The notes: a model not told the origin generated them from the sequence alone. A stretch of DNA of 31,679 bases from an uncultured Treponema sp. (GCA_937877535.1 CALFJF010000023.1:1-31679); one strand, 5' to 3'; positions 23,840-30,777 are shown, counted from the stretch's first letter. A program made the numbers and translations.

Positions 23840-24811
23840 ATGAATTCAAATCGCTACACACACTGTTTTGTCGCGCTTTTTTTGATTATCGCCGCAGTTG
23901 CACTAGGACGCTTTGTCCTGCTTTCCCTCGTTCAGTATTCGTATATGGACGGCGAATTTCCGTGGTGGATGCAGCAAAAGGATTATGTCCACATGAAGAG
24001 CGACAAACAGGAAATTATTTTCTTGGGCGACAGCCGAATGAAGGCGGGAATTATTCCCGAAAAGGTGTGCGAGAATGCCTACAATCTTGCGGTCGGCGGC
24101 GGAACGACGGTGGAGATGTATTATTCGCTGCGCGATTATCTGCAATTTCACCCGAAACCTGAGATGGTGGTGATGGGATTTGCTATTGTTCATTATGTGG
24201 GGGAAGGATGCTTTACGAGCCGAGACTTGTACTTTCATTTTCTTCCGCTCAAAAATCAGTTGGAAGCGCAATATATCGGCTACAAAAAATGTGGTTGGCA
24301 GTTTTCAAAATTCAAGGCGAAGGTCATTGACACACTCAAATACGCCTTGCTTTTTCCGCAGAAATACTCGGCTTCATGTATCAACAGCAAATTCAAGCGG
24401 GGAGAATGGAACCGCTCCCAGTTTGAGAAAAATGCGAAAGACAAAGGGCACATGTATTTTGGAATGAATGAGAGCGATGGGAATTTCAATGGAGATGCGG
24501 GAATCAATTTTATTCTTGATGCGCGAAATGATTTCTACATGCGAAAAATAATAGCCCTGTGCAAAAATCATGAAATTCCATTCTTTATAGAACAACTTCC
24601 AATGAATACCGTAAGTTGGGAGAAATTGCAAGAAACAAACTGTTATCCGTCACTGAAAAACTATCTCAATTCTCTTGCGCTGGAAACAGGAATTCCCGTT
24701 GAACTTGCGATTCCCTGCTACGAACCGGAATGTTTCGGCGACGCTTCGCACCTGAATCCCCGCGGAGCGGAACGATTCTCTGCGGAAATCAAGGAAAAAT
24801 ATGGGCTGTGA
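23840..24811 (+). CDS. SGNH-hydrolase-like acyltransferase partner, membrane anchored
   Basis: 323 residues. An N-terminal anchor (CFVALFLIIAAVALGRFVLLSLV, ~9-31) places the rest outside the membrane. SGNH blocks are present: block I FLGDSRMKAG (Ser65), block II NLAVGGGTT (Gly/Asn), and block V D301-x-x-H304 in GDASHLNPRG. The layout matches the soluble partner of MBOAT proteins (AlgJ/AlgX, PatB, DltD-like), which completes the acyl transfer. GGAGG precedes ATG 23840 by five bases; the upstream ATG 23828 overlaps that ribosome site. It is separated from the MBOAT gene by 175 bases of repeats, which may weaken co-transcription. Confidence 0.85.
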   Translation: MNSNRYTHCFVALFLIIAAVALGRFVLLSLVQYSYMDGEFPWWMQQKDYVHMKSDKQEIIFLGDSRMKAGIIPEKVCENAYNLAVGGGTTVEMYYSLRDYLQFHPKPEMVVMGFAIVHYVGEGCFTSRDLYFHFLPLKNQLEAQYIGYKKCGWQFSKFKAKVIDTLKYALLFPQKYSASCINSKFKRGEWNRSQFEKNAKDKGHMYFGMNESDGNFNGDAGINFILDARNDFYMRKIIALCKNHEIPFFIEQLPMNTVSWEKLQETNCYPSLKNYLNSLALETGIPVELAIPCYEPECFGDASHLNPRGAERFSAEIKEKYGL

Positions 24812-24825
24812 GAGCGGGCGGCGGA

Positions 24826-25023
24826 CGGTGTTTTCGATACGGTCGCTTTGCTTTGCTACTCAACCACCGAGAATGCAGACGGTGGTTGGGCCTGTCGAAA
24901 CCACAAATCATCGGGCACTTTGCGTGGTGCGTGGTTTCGATACGCTACGCTACTCAACCACCGACGGCAAATGCCGATGGTTGAACCGCGCCTGCCCGTC
25001 GGAGGGCAGGTCGAAACCACCGA
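24826..25023. repeat. Type A repeat array between convergent genes
   Basis: At least four type A units in both orientations (TTTCGATACGGTCGC...CTACTCAACCACC; GGTGGTTGGGCCTGTCGAAA; GTGGTTTCGATACGCTACGC; GATGGTTGAACCGCGCCTGC). Inside the last is CCTGCCC/GGGCAGG (24991-24997/25004-25010), a hairpin that may also end the minus-strand glutamate synthase transcript. It occupies nearly the whole gap. Confidence 0.8.
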
Positions 25024-25039
25024 GAAATCTGTCCTTTAT

Positions 25040-25816
25040 TTAATTTACGCAGTACGTTTGTTTGTACGGTTTTTCTGCGTTCGGTTCTAGGATTGCGTAG
25101 GTGGAATCAAAAAGAACCGCTGGATTTACGTCCTCAAAGTGCTGGCAGAATTTTTGAATGTAGTCGCTCAACTCCAAAATCTCGCGTCCCGATTTTTTGG
25201 TGAGTTTTATGTACGGCGGCACTTCGATTTCGCCTTTTTTGTCGTGAAGACGAATGTAGATTTTTCCGCCGTGCATTCCCGTTGCAAGAAAATCACCTAC
25301 GTCGGGGCGTTTGTACGGATGACCTGCGTAGCCCTTGCCGTTCAAGGTTTTTGGAAGGTCTAATCCAAAAACAACGATTATACCGCCCGCTTGATACTCT
25401 CCCAAAAAACTCCCCGCTTCTCCGCCGATTATAATCGCTGGCTGTTGAGATTTGTACGCTTTCATGTGGATTCCCGCGCGATACCCCGTGTTTCCTCGGA
25501 TAAAAATCGTTCCGCCGCGCATTGCGTATCCCGTTGCATCGCCTGCGCAGCCAAAAATCACGATTTCTCCGCCGTTCATCGTGTCGCCTGTTGCGTCTTG
25601 CACGTTTCCTCGCACGTTGATTACGCTTCCGTCCAAATATGCGCCCAGCGCATTTCCTGGAATGCCGTGGATGTCAAGTTCTTTTCCAGAAAGACCTGCT
25701 GCAATGTATCGCTGACCCGCGCATCCAAAAATCGCAACGTTTGTTTCAGAAGAAGCGCGGATTTTTTCGTTCAATTCTTCAAACGGTGTTTTGAAATCAA
25801 TGTTCAGTTCAAGCAT
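25040..25816 (-). CDS. Glutamate synthase GXGXG-domain subunit
   Basis: 258 residues corresponding to the C-terminal beta-helix (GXGXG) domain of the large glutamate synthase subunit, which holds the other two domains in register in the fused enzyme. The repeats are visible: GCAGQRYIAAG, GIPGNALGAY, VRGNVQDATGDTMNGGEI, GCAGDATGYAMRGG, RGNTGYRAGIHM, GGEAGSFLGEYQAGG. AAGGAG lies seven bases before ATG 25816, 11 bases after the upstream gene's stop: last gene of a three-gene operon. In bacteria with split genes the domains assemble as separate subunits; no NADPH-type beta subunit (GltD) is within view. Confidence 0.92.
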   Translation of the reverse strand: MLELNIDFKTPFEELNEKIRASSETNVAIFGCAGQRYIAAGLSGKELDIHGIPGNALGAYLDGSVINVRGNVQDATGDTMNGGEIVIFGCAGDATGYAMRGGTIFIRGNTGYRAGIHMKAYKSQQPAIIIGGEAGSFLGEYQAGGIIVVFGLDLPKTLNGKGYAGHPYKRPDVGDFLATGMHGGKIYIRLHDKKGEIEVPPYIKLTKKSGREILELSDYIQKFCQHFEDVNPAVLFDSTYAILEPNAEKPYKQTYCVN

Positions 25817-25827
25817 TTTTTTTCTCC

Positions 25828-27336
25828 TTATTCTCCTGCGTGCTTGATTCCGAGGATTTCGAGTTCCTTTTCACTCATTCCGACTCCTCGAAGCATAAGC
25901 CTGTTTCCGCGCAAAACTTCCACGCTATTGATTCCCATGCCGCCCATCATTTCTTTGAGTTCGTGCGTCCAAGCATTGACTAAATTGACGAGCCGTTTTG
26001 CGCCCCATTCAGGGTCGAGCCTTTTGACGAGTTCTGGATTTTGCGTGGCGATTCCCCAGTTGCATTTTCCAGTTTGGCATGAGCGGCAAAGGTGACAACC
26101 AAGCGCGAGCAAAGCCGCCGTTCCAATGTACGCCGCGTCTGCGCCAAGCGCGATTGCTTTTATCAAATCCGCCGACGAGCGAATTGAGCCAGAAACCACA
26201 ATCGAGCAATTTCTGCGGATTCCTTCATCTCGAAGTCGCTGGTCAATCGACGCGAGCGCAAGTTCCACGGGGATTCCAACGTTGTCGCGGATTCTCGTGG
26301 GAGCTGCGCCCGTGCCGCCTCTAAAACCGTCAATCGCAATAATGTCCGCGCCCGACCTCGCAATTCCCGAAGCGATTGCCGCGCAGTTATGCACCGCCGC
26401 GATTTTTACGATAATCGGCTTTTTGTACGCCGTGGCTTCTTTGAGCGAAAAAATGAGTTGCCGCAAATCCTCGATTGAATAAATGTCGTGGTGCGGAGCG
26501 GGAGAAATCGCGTCCGTGCCTTGCGGAATCATTCGCGTGGCAGAAACGCTATCAGTGATTTTTGCCGAAGGCAAATGCCCGCCAATGCCAGGCTTTGCGC
26601 CTTGCCCCATTTTGATTTCAATCGCGCTTCCCGCCATAAGATACTCTTTGTGAACGCCAAACCGCCCCGAAGCCACTTGAACGATTGTGTTTTTTCCGTA
26701 TTCGTAAAAATCTTCGTGAAGTCCGCCTTCGCCCGTGTTGTAAAACGTTCCGAGTTCTTTTGCCGCAAGCGCGAGCGATTTGTGCGCGTTGTAACTTATT
26801 GCGCCATAACTCATTGCCCCAAACATCACGGGCGTGGAAAGTTCAATGTGCGGCGGAAGAGCGGTTTTTATTGAACCATCGGCGTTTCGCTCGATTTTTT
26901 CCGCACGCTTTCCGAGCATGACGCGCGTTTCCATCGGCTCTCTGAGCGGGTCAATCGGCGGATTCGTTACTTGGCTTGCGTTTACGAGCAATCGGTCAAA
27001 GTAAATCGGTTGCGTGCCGAGCGGATTTCCCATCGAAGAAAGCAAAACGCCACCCGAAGTCGATTGTTTGTAAACTTCGTTCATCGACTGCGAACTCCAG
27101 TTTGCGTTTTCTCTGTAGGCGTTTTCTGATTTTTTTATCGAAAGGCAATGAACGGGGCAAATTGCAACGCACCGCTGGCAATTCACGCATTTTGCGTTTT
27201 CGGCGACCATCGATTTTAGACGTTCGTCGTAGCGGTGAACGCCGTTTGCACATTCTTTTTCGCACCGTTTGCAATTCACGCAAGAAGACGTGCGCACGAT
27301 TTCAAATTCAGGCGCGATATAATCAACAGCCAACAT
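25828..27336 (-). CDS. Glutamate synthase FMN-binding subunit with N-terminal 2x[4Fe-4S] ferredoxin domain
   Basis: 502 residues. It transfers ammonia to 2-oxoglutarate using reduced FMN, giving glutamate. The N-terminus carries two ferredoxin cluster motifs (Cys19-22-25-29 and Cys50-53-56-60, the latter CVNCQRCVAICP). The synthase domain includes GAMSYGAIS, TGEGGLHED, QGAKPGIGGHLP, APHHDIYSIEDL, IDGFRGGTGAAP and the Cys-rich segment CHLCRSCQTGKCNWGIATQ, matching the [3Fe-4S]-region of the family. The ferredoxin domain suggests electrons come from ferredoxin or a similar carrier. ATG 27336 overlaps the upstream gene's end (ATGTTGGCTGA), indicating translational coupling, and has GGAGG upstream. 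Confidence 0.93.
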   Translation of the reverse strand: MLAVDYIAPEFEIVRTSSCVNCKRCEKECANGVHRYDERLKSMVAENAKCVNCQRCVAICPVHCLSIKKSENAYRENANWSSQSMNEVYKQSTSGGVLLSSMGNPLGTQPIYFDRLLVNASQVTNPPIDPLREPMETRVMLGKRAEKIERNADGSIKTALPPHIELSTPVMFGAMSYGAISYNAHKSLALAAKELGTFYNTGEGGLHEDFYEYGKNTIVQVASGRFGVHKEYLMAGSAIEIKMGQGAKPGIGGHLPSAKITDSVSATRMIPQGTDAISPAPHHDIYSIEDLRQLIFSLKEATAYKKPIIVKIAAVHNCAAIASGIARSGADIIAIDGFRGGTGAAPTRIRDNVGIPVELALASIDQRLRDEGIRRNCSIVVSGSIRSSADLIKAIALGADAAYIGTAALLALGCHLCRSCQTGKCNWGIATQNPELVKRLDPEWGAKRLVNLVNAWTHELKEMMGGMGINSVEVLRGNRLMLRGVGMSEKELEILGIKHAGE

Positions 27337-28444
27337 TCTTCTTTCCCTCCTCGCTCAATTTCACCACAACAGGCTCGCCACCGCGCGGTGCCCAAATCCT
27401 ATCCAAATCGTCCGAAAGTGCGCGAATTGCACATTCTTCGCTTGCAAAATACGTGAGCGTTCCTTTTTGCGCGGCAACCATCGAGCGAAGTTTGAGCCTG
27501 TCGTTCAAAGCCATAAGTCCGCCAGAAAATCCCAGAATTATCGAAAAAGGTCCTGTAATTAACAGTTCCGCAAATTGTCTTCTCAAAAATTCCGCTTCTC
27601 GTTTTTCTTTTTCGTCTTTGATTTTTTCGATATTTTCCCAAAACGGAGCGGCGATGACTTTTGCCGTTTCAAAAAGCGAGAGTTTTTGCTTTCTGACAAG
27701 ATAATCAATTATGTATGTGATGACTTCCGTGTCGGTTTGAAGCGTACATTTGTAGCCGAACATTTCCACAAATCGGCGATTTGCGTCGTAACTCGAAATC
27801 TCGCCGTTGTGAACGACCGTCCAATCCAAAAACGAAAAAGGATGCGCTCCTCCCCACCAGCCAGGCGTATTGGTTGGATACCGTCCGTGCGCCGTCCAAG
27901 CGTAGCCTGCGTATTCGTCGAGTCGATAAAACTCGCCCACGTCTTCTGGATAACCGACAGCCTTAAAAACGCCCATGTTTTTTCCAGACGAAAAAATAAA
28001 CGCGCCAGAAATCGTTGAGTTTACGTGATTCACCGCTCGTCCCGTGTATTCAAGTTCGTCGAGTTGACTTGACGCAAGTTTTGTTTGAAGCGGAGACACA
28101 AAATATCTCCAAATGAGCGGCTCGTCCGTGATTCGAGGGTGCTTTCGCACGGGGATTTTTGAAAGATTCACAATGTCAAATTTCGTTTCAAGAAAAAGTT
28201 CCGTTTCGTGTTTTGAATCAAGCGAAGAATAGAAAACGTGAAGCGCGTAAAACTGCTTGTATTCTGGATAGATTCCGTATCCTGCAAAACCGCCGCCGAG
28301 CCCGTTTGAGCGGTCGTGCATTGTAGCGATTGAGCGAATGATTCCGCTTCCGTCCATGCGTTTTCCCGCCGAATCGAACACGCCAGAAATCGCGCAGCCA
28401 GACGGAATATGATTTCCGTTTTCGCCCTCCAAAAGTAATGGCAT
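27323..28444 (-). CDS. Glutamate synthase glutamine amidotransferase subunit (class II)
   Basis: 373 residues, an Ntn-type glutaminase domain that releases ammonia from glutamine. The likely nucleophile is Cys17 in IPSGCAISGVF, so about 16 residues must be removed to expose it, as the propeptide is in fused GltB. Further family features: MHDRSNGLGGGFAGYG, TAHGRYPTNTPGWWGGAHPF, WTVVHNGEISSYDANRRF and TDTEVITYIIDY. GGAGG lies six bases before ATG 28444. It is first in the operon, behind a terminator in its leader. The gene overlaps the next by 14 bases. Confidence 0.92.
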   Translation of the reverse strand: MPLLLEGENGNHIPSGCAISGVFDSAGKRMDGSGIIRSIATMHDRSNGLGGGFAGYGIYPEYKQFYALHVFYSSLDSKHETELFLETKFDIVNLSKIPVRKHPRITDEPLIWRYFVSPLQTKLASSQLDELEYTGRAVNHVNSTISGAFIFSSGKNMGVFKAVGYPEDVGEFYRLDEYAGYAWTAHGRYPTNTPGWWGGAHPFSFLDWTVVHNGEISSYDANRRFVEMFGYKCTLQTDTEVITYIIDYLVRKQKLSLFETAKVIAAPFWENIEKIKDEKEKREAEFLRRQFAELLITGPFSIILGFSGGLMALNDRLKLRSMVAAQKGTLTYFASEECAIRALSDDLDRIWAPRGGEPVVVKLSEEGKKNVGC

Positions 28445-28461
28445 TTTGTACCTCCATTTTG

Positions 28462-28511
28462 AAAAAAAAAGAAGCCCGCGCCCAAAGATTTTCTCTTAAG
28501 GCACGGACTTC
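28462..28511 (-). terminator. Leader terminator (attenuator candidate) before the glutamate synthase operon
   Basis: On the minus strand GAAGTCCGTGCC (28511-28500) pairs with GGCGCGGGCTTC (28482-28471; two G-U wobbles), followed by nine T's. It ends only seven bases before the GGAGG of the first gene. A competing hairpin GGAC-gaagaa-GTCC overlaps the left arm. Confidence 0.75.
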
Positions 28512-28539
28512 TTCGTCCTTCTCAAATTACGTGAATCAA

Positions 28540-28568
28540 ATTTTAGACCAAGAAAAAAAAAGTATCAA
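28540..28568 (-). promoter_or_regulatory. Promoter of the glutamate synthase operon
   Basis: On the minus strand: -35 TTGATA (28568-28563), exact 17-bp spacer containing nine T's, -10 TAAAAT (28545-28540). Expected start near 28532 gives a leader of about 88 nt. Confidence 0.75.
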
Positions 28569-28576
28569 TAGCATTT

Positions 28577-29062
28577 TTGATTTTTCCAAGACGAATTAAA
28601 TTTCGTTTAGTGGCGACTACCGATAAGGGAGGTTCTGTCTATACTACCATAAGTCTTGGAAGCGGCGATTTGGAAGCAAAAACATTCAGCGAGACCACGA
28701 CACTCAAAACCGACATGGAGATTATCGCCGATTCATCGGCCACGGTCGCAGTCGATGATAATAGCAAAAAAATCGACGGAAACGAATATACCCTTCGCAT
28801 CAAACTCAGCGGGACAGGCTCGACAACAAAACGAGCAATTCACTGCACCAATGTAGCAAAAGGGACATACAAAATCGCATGGATTAGCGGTTCTAAAAAC
28901 AATACTCGTGCAATAGTGATTTCCGACGGCACGAACCAACTTGCCACGGCAGAAAACAACGGAAATGAAATAACATCAACATCGTTCACAGTTTCTTCAG
29001 ACGGTGGCGATGTCTATATCTATGGCGAAGCAGCCATAAACATCTACGGAATCTATCAGTAG
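28577..29062 (+). pseudogene. 5'-truncated remnant of a secreted beta-sandwich protein
   Basis: An open frame of about 161 codons with no ribosome site and only TTG as a nominal start; there is no signal peptide. The sequence (TVAVDDNSKKIDGNEYTLRI, KGTYKIAWISGSKNNTRAIV, a final AAINIYGIYQ) looks like the C-terminal carbohydrate-binding-like beta-sandwich attached to polysaccharide lyases and other secreted proteins. The 5' end lies against the glutamate synthase promoter, which suggests a break or insertion removed the front of the gene. The right-edge gene (30778-31679) encodes a similar style of secreted protein. The remnant call rests on the absent start; an undetected frameshift further up is excluded only by eye. 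Confidence 0.6.
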
Positions 29063-29078
29063 GCAGATAGTCGCACAC

Positions 29079-29111
29079 GGGATAGGAATCGCCAAGCGCG
29101 ATTCCTATCCC
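29079..29111. terminator. Strong hairpin downstream of the secreted-protein remnant
   Basis: GGGATAGGAATCGC (29079-29092) pairs perfectly with 29098-29111, five-base loop, followed by GCAAAAAGG. No T-run on either side, so termination is uncertain. The stretch from here to 29191 shows no gene; CCCGCGCGGG (29165-29174) is a second palindrome. Confidence 0.55.
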
Positions 29112-29191
29112 GCAAAAAGGCAGACCGCCCAACAAGGACGCACTACCTTTTGTCGCGCGTTGCTCCCGCGCGGGCGGGGGAAACATTGCAC

Positions 29192-29220
29192 TTGACGGCA
29201 CAGGGAAAATAGGGTATATT
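29192..29220 (+). promoter_or_regulatory. Promoter of the candidate antitoxin RNA
   Basis: -35 TTGACG (29192-29197), exact 17-bp spacer, -10 TATATT (29215-29220). Near-consensus; start expected near 29227. Confidence 0.8.
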
Positions 29221-29226
29221 TACAGA

Positions 29227-29319
29227 AAAGGAGAACACCACGGCAGTGTGGCTGAACCTCCGTAGCAAACTTTATGTAAGCCTACAGACGAAGTGGAATT
29301 CAGTGTAGGCTTTCTTTTT
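29227..29319 (+). ncRNA. Candidate type I antitoxin RNA (~93 nt), convergent with the toxin gene
   Basis: It starts after a strong promoter and ends in a terminator stem AAGCCTACA (29278-29286) / TGTAGGCTT (29304-29312) followed by TTTCTTTTT. Its 5' part (29236-29262) matches the 5' leader of the opposite-strand toxin mRNA in 25 of 27 positions, including CACCACGG hairpin and CCTCC (29257-29261), which could pair with the toxin's GGAGG. Its 3' end lies two bases from the toxin stop codon, so the RNAs would overlap in the toxin 3' untranslated region, the arrangement of TxpA/RatA and pAD1 par. Confidence 0.7.
29278..29319 (+). terminator. Terminator of the antitoxin RNA, possibly shared by the toxin mRNA
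   Basis: 9-bp perfect stem with T-rich tail on the plus strand. On the minus strand the stem also forms, but only a poor T-run follows, so toxin transcripts may read further. Confidence 0.75.
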
Positions 29320-29321
29320 AT

Positions 29322-29441
29322 CTACTCGCTTTTATCGTCTTTTTTGTCGAGTGCCGTGCATACTGCAAGAACAAACGATGCGACCGTAACAATTGCTGTT
29401 ACGACCGCACAAAGAAGCATCGCGCTTTCGTATCCTGTCAT
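29322..29441 (-). CDS. Small hydrophobic peptide, candidate type I toxin (holin-like/TxpA-Fst type)
   Basis: 39 residues: MTGYESAMLLCAVVTAIVTV then ASFVLAVCTALDKKDDKSE. It has one predicted membrane helix (~8-31) and a charged Lys/Asp tail, the form of the small membrane toxins TxpA, BsrG and Fst, which damage the membrane when over-made. GAGGAGG lies seven bases before ATG 29441, a strong ribosome site that the leader's own CCTCC (about 20 bases upstream) could mask by pairing. Promoter at 29505-29533. The convergent RNA at 29227-29319 is the candidate antitoxin. It is too short for ordinary gene finders. What else: a small membrane regulatory peptide. Confidence 0.72.
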   Translation of the reverse strand: MTGYESAMLLCAVVTAIVTVASFVLAVCTALDKKDDKSE

Positions 29442-29504
29442 AAGCAGGCCTCCTCGTTCTAGTGAATTCGGAGGGTCAGCCTACCACTACCGTGGTGCGG
29501 TTTT

Positions 29505-29533
29505 ACTATACTATATCATTGTTGCTTTTGCAA
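29505..29533 (-). promoter_or_regulatory. Promoter of the candidate toxin gene
   Basis: On the minus strand: -35 TTGCAA (29533-29528), exact 17-bp spacer, -10 TATAGT (29510-29505). Expected leader of about 57 nt. Confidence 0.75.
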
Positions 29534-29583
29534 GTTGTAAGATAAAAAGCCCAGCCAAATCAGTGCGGTTCGGGTGGGAAAAA

Positions 29584-29612
29584 TTGCACTTTGAGTTTTT
29601 ATGTGCTATACT
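29584..29612 (+). promoter_or_regulatory. Promoter of the Rpn-type nuclease gene
   Basis: -35 TTGCAC (29584-29589), exact 17-bp spacer, -10 TATACT (29607-29612), 22 bases before the GTG start. Confidence 0.75.
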
Positions 29613-29633
29613 TGATGTCGGCGAGGGGAAAGT

Positions 29634-30572
29634 GTGGAAGAGAGGAATGCAAACCGCAAGGTGAAAGACAGCGTTTTCGTCGACTTGTTCGGCAAGGACG
29701 AGACCGCGCCGCAGAATTTTCTGGATTTGTACAACGCTCTGCGCGGCACGAGCCTGACGCTGGAAAACACGGAGCTGCGGCAGGAAATGCTCGAGGGCGT
29801 GCTGTACATGACATACGCGAATGATGTCGCGATGAGGGTCAACGGGAAAATCGTCGTGCTCATCGAGCATCAGTCCACGGTGAACGAGAACATGCCGCTT
29901 CGGCTTCTGGACTATGTGACTCGCATTTACGACAGGATTATTCCGGGCAGGGCGAAATTCAAGCGCAAGATGATAAGAATCCCGCTGCCCGAGTTTTATG
30001 TCCTGTACAACGGAAGTGAAAAACTGCCCGCTGTGAGCGAGAAAAGGCTCTCGGAGGCATTCATGAAAGAAGACGGGGACACCGCGCCGCCGACGCTTGA
30101 GCTAGTCGTAAAAGTCTACAACATAAACGCGGGAGTCGGCGACGAGCTGCTTCAGAAATGCTCGGTTTTGCGGCAATACACGAGCCTCATCGATTTGGTG
30201 CGGTACGCGAAAGAGCATACGGAGGAGCTTGGCACACAGGAGCCGTTCACCTGGGCGATACAAGAAGCGCAACGGCGGGAGATTTTGCCGAAATATCTGG
30301 AGCGAAAGGCATCGGAGGTGATAAATATGTTCACGATGGAATACGACTATGACACGGACATTGCGGTCCAAAAAGAAGAGGCGCGTCAGGCAGGACGGCA
30401 AGAGGGCTTGCAAAAAGGCTTGCAGAAAGGTCGGCAAGAGGGCTTGCTTGAAGGGCTTAAAACCAGCATTGTTTCTCTGATGAATACGATGAAAATGAGC
30501 GCGACAGACGCGATGACCGCGCTCGGAATCCCCGCGTCCGAGCAGCCCAAATTTGAGGCGATGATACGATAG
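29634..30572 (+). CDS. Rpn-family recombination-promoting nuclease / PD-(D/E)XK transposase-like protein
   Basis: 312 residues. The N-terminal half has the Rpn/PDDEXK pattern: YANDVAMRV (Asp64) and VVLIEHQSTVNENMPLRLLDY (Glu78, Gln80 as the E-x-Q variant), then PEFYVLYNG and a C-terminal region with TWAIQEAQRREILPKYLERK. The tail is built of short Gln/Gly/Lys repeats (RQEGLQKGLQKGRQEGLLEG), encoded by near-identical 12-base units, as in other family members. Rpn proteins are DNA endonucleases proposed to promote recombination or act in phage defence; the exact role here is unknown. GTG start is supported by GAGGGG five bases upstream; the promoter at 29584 fits. GC content exceeds that of the neighbouring A/T-rich genes. 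Terminator follows. Confidence 0.85.
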   Translation: MEERNANRKVKDSVFVDLFGKDETAPQNFLDLYNALRGTSLTLENTELRQEMLEGVLYMTYANDVAMRVNGKIVVLIEHQSTVNENMPLRLLDYVTRIYDRIIPGRAKFKRKMIRIPLPEFYVLYNGSEKLPAVSEKRLSEAFMKEDGDTAPPTLELVVKVYNINAGVGDELLQKCSVLRQYTSLIDLVRYAKEHTEELGTQEPFTWAIQEAQRREILPKYLERKASEVINMFTMEYDYDTDIAVQKEEARQAGRQEGLQKGLQKGRQEGLLEGLKTSIVSLMNTMKMSATDAMTALGIPASEQPKFEAMIR

Positions 30573-30593
30573 CCCCGCCGTCCGTAGCGCAAA

Positions 30594-30629
30594 AGCCCGC
30601 CCGAAGATTGCTTCGGGCGGGCTGCATTT
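30594..30629 (+). terminator. Terminator after the Rpn-type gene
   Basis: AGCCCGCCCGAAG (30594-30606) pairs perfectly with 30611-30623, four-base loop, then GCATTTTTG. Confidence 0.85.
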
Positions 30630-30685
30630 TTGCGGGGGCGTGCCGTTTTTTTTTGTTTTCTTTGCCCGCAGGCTCGGGACAGCGT

Positions 30686-30742
30686 GTCATTCTGAGCCAA
30701 AAGGCGAAGAATCTACAGATGTTTCGCTGCGCTCAACATGAC
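30686..30742. repeat. Type B REP-like palindromic repeat
   Basis: GTCATTCTGAGCC...ACAGATGTTTCGCTGCGCTC...CATGAC. Lies 36 bases from the stop of the convergent secreted-protein gene. Confidence 0.8.
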
Positions 30743-30777
30743 GACAAAGTAAGAATTTCAAGTACGTTTTTATGCGC

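Noticed and set aside
24730..25090. Several overlapping open frames of 60-84 codons after the SGNH gene
   Set aside because: They read through type A repeats, with no ribosome site; the repeats explain the lack of stops.
28577..28680. Intact start for the secreted-protein remnant near GGGAGG (28628-28633)
   Set aside because: No in-frame start codon follows the purine-rich stretch at a usable distance, and there is no signal peptide.
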